Below are positions 58,141 through 64,000 of a DNA stretch of 64,000 nucleotides, piece by piece. The stretch's first letter is position 1. Every line of letters begins with the position of its first letter. The DNA lies in assembly GCA_944548615.1 (NCBI GenBank), contig OX155964.1:310001-374000 (forward strand), read 5' to 3'. Both the position numbers and the translations under genes were made by a program. The notes beneath the pieces were generated by a model. The model made no database searches, was not told the origin of the DNA, and saw nothing but the letters and a program-made list of their open reading frames with translations. Source of the DNA: Micropterix aruncella (taxonomy: Eukaryota; Arthropoda; Insecta; Lepidoptera; Micropterigidae).

Positions 58141-59822
58141 TCGTACCTAAATTTTATTTATTTTATTTTATTTTATTTGGTACCCAAACAGAATATTGAC
58201 AACACATACAGTGACATATATATACTACAGTTACATGACTACATCAATATCCTTTTGATATGAGTACACAATTAGCACAATGCATGAACAATGGTTGATT
58301 TTTTTTAAAAATACGTATAAAAAAGGGAAAAAACAAAAAATACCAGAATTACAGTATTTTAAAGAGGGACGCTTTGAAGGAGCATAAACTATCATGAAAT
58401 ATATCGATGCGATTGTCAAGATGAAATTTGTTATACAGACGACATATACGTGGGATTACGTTATTTACTCCGGTATAGTTTTTTGCTAAAGGCGTTTTAA
58501 ATAAGTCTGGGTATCGAAGACTTCTTTTAGTAATGTTAAATTGTATTTTTTCTATACAAGAGGTATCGATTTTATTATTTAAAATTTTGTACAGAAACAC
58601 TAAATCTGCAACCTGCCGGCGTTTTTCTAATGTGACAAATTTAAAAGCAGTCAGTCTTTCCTCGTAGCCAGTCAGATGATTCTTAAGGCCGCATTTAAAT
58701 GATAGCATTCTCAGAAATTTCCTTTGAATGGATTCGACTCTATCGGAGTACGTTTTAAAATATGGGTTCCATATCGAGGACCCAAATTCAAGATGAGAAC
58801 GCACTAGTGAGTTATAAAGCAGGATCATGCTGTTGTGATTTTTGAAATTCTTAGTGATCCGCATGATCAACCCCAGCATCCTATTTGCTTTCTCGACTAT
58901 GTTCTCAATGTGTATCTTGAAATTTAGGTTTGAGTCAAATGTTATTCCTAGGTCACGGATGCTAGATACATTGCTTAGGTTGTGACCATTTATAGAATAG
59001 TCGTATTTAACGTGACCCCTGTTCCTACAAAAGGACATCGAGTGACATTTACCTATGTTGAGAGCCATTTTATTTTCAGAACACCAAGTGAATAGCGAAT
59101 CAAGGTCGTTTTGTATTTTATGGCAGTCAGATATGTTCATAATTTGATTATAAATTTTAACATCGTCCGCATACATTAAGAAATTACATTTTATTCTATT
59201 GGAAAGATCATTTATGAAAATTAAAAATAAGAGGGGTCCTAAGTTGGAACCTTGTGGGACACCCGATGTTACGTCGAATACCGAAGACTCGAATCCCTTA
59301 ATGACAACTATCTGGCTACGGTTCATAATATATGACTTTAGCCATCGCAGTAAGTCCCCATGTATTCCATTATCCTTAAGTTTTCGAATGAGGATGGAGT
59401 GATCAACTTTATAAAGGCCTTTTGGAAGTCAGTATATATAACATCTACTTGTGTTCGTTTATCTAGTGAAGTACTAATATAATCTACATACTCAATAAGG
59501 TTTGTGTTAACAGATTTTTTTGGAAAAAATCCATTTTGCTGTGGACATAAGACATGTCTAACATGGTTAAAAACTTGGTTGTAAACAAGTGATTCTAAAA
59601 CTTTGCCGAACGTAGATAATAAACTAATTGGCCTATAATTACTGATTTCAGTTTTGTCGCCAGATTTGTGCAATGGTATAATGTTCGAAATTTTCCAAAG
59701 TTCTGGAAAAACGCCAGCAGTTATAGACTTAGCATAGATAAATTGTAATGGAGTAGAAAGTTCGTTAGCACATCTTTGTATGAAATAAGGAGGTATGCAG
59801 TCCGGTCCCGGAATAAATGTCC
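58141..59822 (-). pseudogene. Jockey/BS-type LINE, RT domain to 3' end, best-preserved copy
   Basis: Minus strand. It opens FIPGPDCIPPYFIQRCANEL, then WKISNIIPLHKSGDKTEISN, YRPISLLSTFGKVLESLVYN, QNGFFPKKSVNTNL, VDVIYTDFQKAF; a frameshift near 59400; then SGVPQGSNLGPLLFLIFIND, NFLMYADDVKIYNQ with the catalytic YADD, IRDLGITFDSNLNFKIHIEN and a long intact C-terminus (325 codons, 59326-58349). One frameshift separates it from a continuous RT. It is 5'-truncated, and a 3' UTR leads to an ATTTTATTT-rich tail near 58145. Confidence 0.9.
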
Positions 59823-60292
59823 TGGTACCGAAGCTGCTGCTATTTCGTATCCGCGTCGCTCAAATCCGAGAAACAAAATCGTGATGTTTGGTCCGTCCTT
59901 CTGCTTGTGTGCAGCGTCTATATTTATACGTACAGCAAATATGCAAAAGCAAACTTATCCACGTCTTGGAGTATCACATTAAATAGGGAAAACCCACAAA
60001 AACTACCATTAGACTATTTGAAACTAAAGGAAATACAAAATATTGACAATATGTTGCAGCTGACCAAAAACTTCCATTAAAGTGGCCAATTCCGAACAAA
60101 ATACACAACAAAAGAGTTTTTGGACAAATAACTTTTCGTTTTTGCTTGAATTTGCGACTGGAGAACTTCGCTACCCAGCGTACTTGCAAGACCTTGCTCC
60201 GACAGACTTACATTTTTTTCGGAATTTACTTGGGAAAAAAATGAACCCCGAAGATTTAATTTAATGTAATTTGTAATTCACAATAGTCTACA
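59823..60292. other. gene-free stretch, left half of a dispersed repeat at its end
   Basis: No supported gene. From about 60255 it is the left part of the dispersed repeat also found at 11583-11765, ending in the target CAATAGTCTACA (60281-60292). Confidence 0.45.
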
Positions 60293-60964
60293 ACTTGGGT
60301 TGTCGACTACAGCGGGCGAGCCTGACCTCAGGAAGTTTTAACGATTAGTCGTTCTATCTCCCTGGAGTGAGCGCAGAAGACTTGAGGACAGAAAAGTCCA
60401 CCATCTAGCTACGTCACAAGCCCGTAAGAGGCCAACGCCTTAACCGCGAGATAGCCAGGAGTGTTACCCGGCGGGCTTACACTCACGCCCTTACTTCCAA
60501 TTGCGACCAGATTACTCCAGTCTCTCGATTGGTTAAGAGTTCGAGGTCGCTTGCGCGGTCCTCTCCCTTACGAAGCGTTGAAACGGTGTTTACCGAATCT
60601 ATCGCGGACCACAGCATCCTTTGCCCGGCTGTTCACCCAGGTTCGGGTAGCCGATGGTCGTTTCAAGAGCAGTCGCCGTAAGGTCCGCAACCACCCCCGC
60701 TCTATAGGAAACAGTACTGCTTCCAGACTCCCCCGACTGGTAGTCAGAGTGCGCAATCGATTGGCTTATGCCGCACGGTGCGCAGACCGTCCAGGAGCGC
60801 CAGAAGGTTGATTCCCAGGGGAAACTAACCATAAGACCAGAGTCCTACCCAGGCTCGCACTTCATGCGTGGAGGCCGTCGGATAGGTGTTGACCCGTGAG
60901 TGTGACCAACCCTGAACAGAATGGGTCTTCGTGGCCAACTCAGCAAGGACCCATTAACTCCCAG
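60293..60964 (+). mobile_element. GC-rich 0.67-kb element, full-length reference copy
   Basis: 672 bp, ACTTGGGTTGTCGACTACAG .. CATTAACTCCCAG, between perfect copies of CAATAGTCTACA (60281-60292 and 60965-60976). The unoccupied site is visible at 11597-11608. It has no protein motif, no poly(A), and no TG..CA LTR ends. The 5' 80 bases fold as small hairpins (CGGGCGAGCC; AACGATTAGTCGTT; CTCCCTGGAG). Confidence 0.85.
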
Positions 60965-60976
60965 CAATAGTCTACA

Positions 60977-61181
60977 GTAAAATGGTCAAATTTACGATTT
61001 AAATGTCATACACAAAAATTCAGTAGCTAAAAACTGATAATATTATATGCCAAAAACTGTTGCCAGTGATCCTTTTCTAAGGTAACCTAACAAGGCTATA
61101 ACCTGTTTTAAGGCAGACATTTAATTTTTTAGAAATATATGTATGACCTATATAAAAAATTAAGTAAAGAAAGTAACATAA
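60977..61181 (+). repeat. right half of the interrupted dispersed repeat
   Basis: GTAAAATGGTCAAATTTACG, ATATGCCAAAAACTGTTGCC, TAAGGCAGACATTTAA: continuation of the repeat at 11583-11765 past the insertion. Confidence 0.7.
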
Positions 61182-61880
61182 TTATTCTGTAACCGGCGAT
61201 TGGGGAGGGGGTCGCCCTCGCAGCCAATACGCTGCTATCGGTGCCGCTGGATCTCGTACTCCATTCACGATTCGCTTCCATTCTTGGCGATTTTTGGCGA
61301 CGTTTCGAGCATCGATAGCCGATAATCGTTGATTCGGTCGTCTTTGATGTTCTTTAGTGAGGTTTTCTTCGGTGCCGAGCGCTGAATTCTCCATTCTATC
61401 GGACGGTTCGCTAAAGAAGTTTACGTGGCAAGCGATTAAAGTTCATTCGGCAAACATGGCTGAACCATCGTAGTCGGCGTTTTTTATTTCTTCTTCTTCT
61501 AATAGTCATCTTTCTCTAATGGTCTCGTTTCGAATTCGGTCGCGGAGTGAGACACCGAGAATCTCCCTCAAGCATCGCATTTGGAATACTAACACTGGAA
61601 TTTGTTGAGGTCCCATTGTAGTAACGTCCACGTTTCCGATCCATAAAGAAGAATGGGAAGGACCAACGTTCGGTATAGTCGTATTTTGGTTTTGATGGTA
61701 ATATTCGTTCACTTCCATATGCACCACTTGAGCGAGGCGAATGTTGCTGTTGCCTGACCGATCCGGATGGACATCGGCCGTCGATGCCCCTTTCTTTTCC
61801 GTAACCAACGATCCTAAATACTTGAATTGTGGGACCTGTTCGATTTGGGTTCCATCGAGGCCTTCGATCCGTCCGTAGCG
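61182..61880 (-). pseudogene. RTE/R1-type LINE C-terminal fragment
   Basis: Minus strand: DGTQIEQVPQFKYLGSLVTE, ADVHPDRSGNSNIRLAQ.., WIGNVDVTTMGPQQIPVLV, FQMRCLREILGVSLRDRIRN, then NVAKNRQEWKRIVNGVRDPA. FKYLGS and MRCLRxILGxxxxDRxRN are hallmarks of the C-terminal part of RTE-like reverse transcriptases. Interrupted between 61506 and 61394 by frameshift. Confidence 0.75.
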
Positions 61881-62172
61881 AGCACTTTGGTCTTAATCCA
61901 TATCATTGAGTAATGCCGGATATGTCGTATAAAATGTCCGTTGCTAATAATAAAGAAAGTAACATAATAAATATGTAACGGCCCTTAAGTACCGTCACAT
62001 GCAATCAACAAACGCATTGATTTCCAGTGAAATACACTGACACAAATTCAGCTATTTTGCTACCCCAGTGAAGCGATGAATCAGCACGATGAAACAATAC
62101 TTTTACTCGGAATATTTTGGATTGCATCATTTCCCGGCCTATATAAACCGGCGAAAAAGCAACCAAAGTATC

Positions 62173-63714
62173 TAAGCCTACCTACGCCCAACTAGCGGCT
62201 AGAAAAAGCCCGACACCGTGCCGCAGCCCCGCAGCATCATCACCACAGCCGCCCGCGCCGCTTCTGCCGAAGCAGGCCCCGCGCCCCCGACCCATTGTCG
62301 TAGACAAGCTCGATAGGTGGCCCGACCACCTGGAGGCTCTCCGCGCGAAGTTGGGACGCGCGCCGAACGTCGCACCGCTCGGACGAGGCGGTGGCTTCAG
62401 ATTCCGCCCGGCCGACGACGCAGAGTACCGCGTCGTCCAGGCCTACCTGCACTCCCTTGGCAGCTCGGCGGCGTGGCACACCTACGCGCCGCCGATAGAA
62501 AATGACGTTAAGATAGCCATTCGGGGCCTCCCGGCTAACACGATCCAGCAGGAGGTCATCGAAGGTCTTGCGGCCAAAGACATCGAAGCGACGTACGCGC
62601 GCCTGATCCATGGAGGGCGGCGCGCGCTTTTCTTCGTTGTCATTCGAAAGAACGTGGGCTGGCGCAAGGTATACAGTCTCCCGGACATATGGTACCTGCC
62701 AGTCCCCATCGAGAGTTGGAGAGGCCGGAACGGGCCCAAACAATGCCACCGATGCCAAAAATTCCGGCACAGCAGCCACAACTGCCACCGGCCGCAGGTA
62801 TGCGTCTGCTGCGGCGAGGAGCACGCTGCCAAAGACTGCCTTCGGCCGAAGACCGCCCGCGCAACCTGTGGAAACTGCGGGCAGGATCACCCAGCCAACA
62901 ACCGGCGCTGCCCCAGTTTCCTAGCGGAAATCCGCCAGACGACGCGGAAGCAGCAGGGTGTTCCGCGTGCAGCAGCCACCGCTCCTCCGCGAGCCCCACC
63001 GCGAAGCGCCTCACCGGGCGCCTCGACCACCGCCGCGCCTTCGTCGCCTCCTCCACGCCGAGCGCCGAGGAAGACGCAGGCGAAGTCTCAGCCTGCCGCC
63101 GCCCCTACGGAGCCCTTGTCGTGGAGGAAAAAGCCGGCGCCGCCGGCCACTCCACAGCAGCCAGCTGTGGAGAGGAAGTCGAACCGGCATCGCTGCTCGA
63201 AGCCACTGCAGCAGCAGTCAACGAGGCCCCACCCACAGCAGGAGGAGGGGATGGAGGTCGAGGCGACCGCCCAGTCCACCAGCTCCCAAACGCCCGCAGC
63301 AACCACAGCGTCCGCATGCACGCAAACGGACGAAGAGAGTGCGACCACACCGCCCCCACTACCCCAGCCAGAAGAGCCAGAACACCTGGACGAGATGCGC
63401 CGCCTCGAGAGCGACGAGCTGGTCTTGTTGAATGCAATTCAGCTGCAGGAACTCATTCACGAGTTCCAAATCAGCACGAAGGAGGAGATCACCATGCTGC
63501 TGAATATGTGCCTTCAAACGGACCTACCCCGTGCCTCGAGAGTAGCAATCATAATGAAGTCTGCCTCAGGGTGAATAGCCCTGAGACGCCATACTCATGA
63601 AAGCCGGGCCTATGGACCCGATTCAAGAGAAGCCCCACGAAAAGGCAAAATGCCCAGTGGTAGACGTCACAGGCCGTTCAAAATGGCCTGTCGACTGATT
63701 TCATTGATTGATTG
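62173..63714 (+). mobile_element. ORF1-only Jockey-type LINE with (ATTG)n tail and target duplication
   Basis: 1542 bp bounded by ACCAAAGTATC on both sides (62162-62172 and 63715-63725). It is made of ORF1, about 140 bases of 3' UTR and a terminal TTGATTGATTG. No endonuclease or reverse transcriptase is present. GC-rich (well above neighbours), which suggests a recent arrival or strong codon bias in the source family. Confidence 0.85.
62174..63574 (+). CDS. Gag-like ORF1 with three CCHC zinc knuckles
   Basis: The frame is open from the insertion junction (SKPTYAQLAARKSPTPC..) to the TGA at 63572-63574, about 466 codons with no stop, so the true start was lost by 5' truncation. An RRM/PRE-C2HC-like part (VKIAIRGLPANTIQQEVIEG) is followed by knuckles CHRCQKFRHSSHNC, CVCCGEEHAAKDC and CGNCGQDHPANNRRC, then a proline/alanine/glutamine-rich tail and a short coiled C-terminus (LVLLNAIQLQELIHEF). 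This matches Gag-like ORF1 proteins of Jockey-clade LINEs, which bind element RNA. It could still make a nucleic-acid-binding protein if transcribed from a nearby promoter. Confidence 0.85.
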   Translation, partial: KPTYAQLAARKSPTPCRSPAASSPQPPAPLLPKQAPRPRPIVVDKLDRWPDHLEALRAKLGRAPNVAPLGRGGGFRFRPADDAEYRVVQAYLHSLGSSAAWHTYAPPIENDVKIAIRGLPANTIQQEVIEGLAAKDIEATYARLIHGGRRALFFVVIRKNVGWRKVYSLPDIWYLPVPIESWRGRNGPKQCHRCQKFRHSSHNCHRPQVCVCCGEEHAAKDCLRPKTARATCGNCGQDHPANNRRCPSFLAEIRQTTRKQQGVPRAAATAPPRAPPRSASPGASTTAAPSSPPPRRAPRKTQAKSQPAAAPTEPLSWRKKPAPPATPQQPAVERKSNRHRCSKPLQQQSTRPHPQQEEGMEVEATAQSTSSQTPAATTASACTQTDEESATTPPPLPQPEEPEHLDEMRRLESDELVLLNAIQLQELIHEFQISTKEEITMLLNMCLQTDLPRASRVAIIMKSASG

Positions 63715-64000
63715 ACCAAAGTATCATTCCTCGAGTGATCACCTCCCCCAAGGTTGCTACGGCATACTCGGTACCCCTCTCACGGGGTCGCTCAACGAGT
63801 CCGGCTCCTTGGTTTCCTTTCCCTACCTTTTCCAGTCGAGAAGCATCAGTCTGCATTCCTACAGACTTGAGCCGTGCCCAGTACAAGATACTAGGAGCAC
63901 AAGTACAATCCTCATCCATACACCCTCGTAACTTCAGTCGCGCATCAATACCCTCGCGACAACATAACCTATTCGGGAAGTGTTATAACTGGCAATATCG

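Larger units (their letters stand above)
61975..64000 (+). mobile_element. LTR-like repeat with TATA box (copy 3), split by an ORF1-only LINE
   Basis: Left part 61975-62172 (GTAACGGCCCTTAAGTACCG .. CCTATATAAACCGGCG) and right part 63715 to the window end (ACCAAAGTATCATTCCTCGA ..). The two join seamlessly if the insertion at 62173-63714 and one target copy are removed, matching 44125-44580. Confidence 0.65.

Noticed and set aside
62610..63600. Long open frames overlapping the Gag-like ORF1 on both strands (for example 62689-63600 plus and 62240-62890 minus)
   Set aside because: GC-rich sequence leaves few stops in any frame; only the frame with zinc knuckles has family motifs.

Overview
The window looks like a piece of a lepidopteran (moth or butterfly) genome. 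It is AT-rich, has long introns, and carries repeat types typical of that order: Helitrons that begin TCCTACTAATATTATAAA and end CTAG, TTAA-flanked piggyBac-type MITEs, Jockey/R1/RTE LINE remnants, and Tc1/mariner elements. No bacterial, organellar or viral gene set is visible. All family names come from reading translations by eye; no database search was possible.

Three host genes are supported. (1) At 1183-1340 (+) lies one exon of EMC3, a subunit of the ER membrane protein insertase complex. (2) From 34756 down to 8056 (-) lies alkylglycerone-phosphate synthase (AGPS), the peroxisomal flavoenzyme of ether-lipid synthesis. Nine exons were joined by splice sites that keep one open frame of 558 residues; only the N-terminal exon(s) are missing. 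The protein ends in S-R-L, a type-1 peroxisomal targeting signal. (3) From 52007 down to 40553 (-) lies a complete five-exon gene for a 265-residue Myb/SANT-like DNA-binding protein with a C-terminal coiled coil. Its first intron is a 78-nt, in-frame GC-AG intron.

Nearly everything else is transposon-derived, and many insertions are nested, so their order can be read. Layout: 1-2750, RNase H scrap, EMC3 exon, small repeats; 3250-5395, Mutator-like transposase remnant; 8782-10412, Tc1 element with both ends inside an AGPS intron; 12868-17490, R1 LINE split by an X-like LINE, a LINE with a restriction-like endonuclease, and a mariner split by an LTR-like repeat; 19240-23080, Jockey-type LINE split by a cluster of an unfamiliar GC-rich 0.67-kb element; 23800-30258, Helitron, second Mutator-like end, LINE scraps and a long-TIR element; 32230-39232, LINEs; 40900-51750, further elements inside introns of the Myb/SANT gene; 52750-64000, a repeat-only region ending in an ORF1-only LINE insertion.

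The best candidate for something undescribed is the 0.67-kb GC-rich element. Three full-length copies (672, 675 and 687 bp) and several partial copies are present. It makes 12-13-bp target duplications, has no poly(A) tail, and has inserted twice into the same 13-bp site of another copy. Its 5' end folds into hairpins, one of which shows a compensatory base-pair change between copies. An unoccupied version of one of its targets is also in the window.
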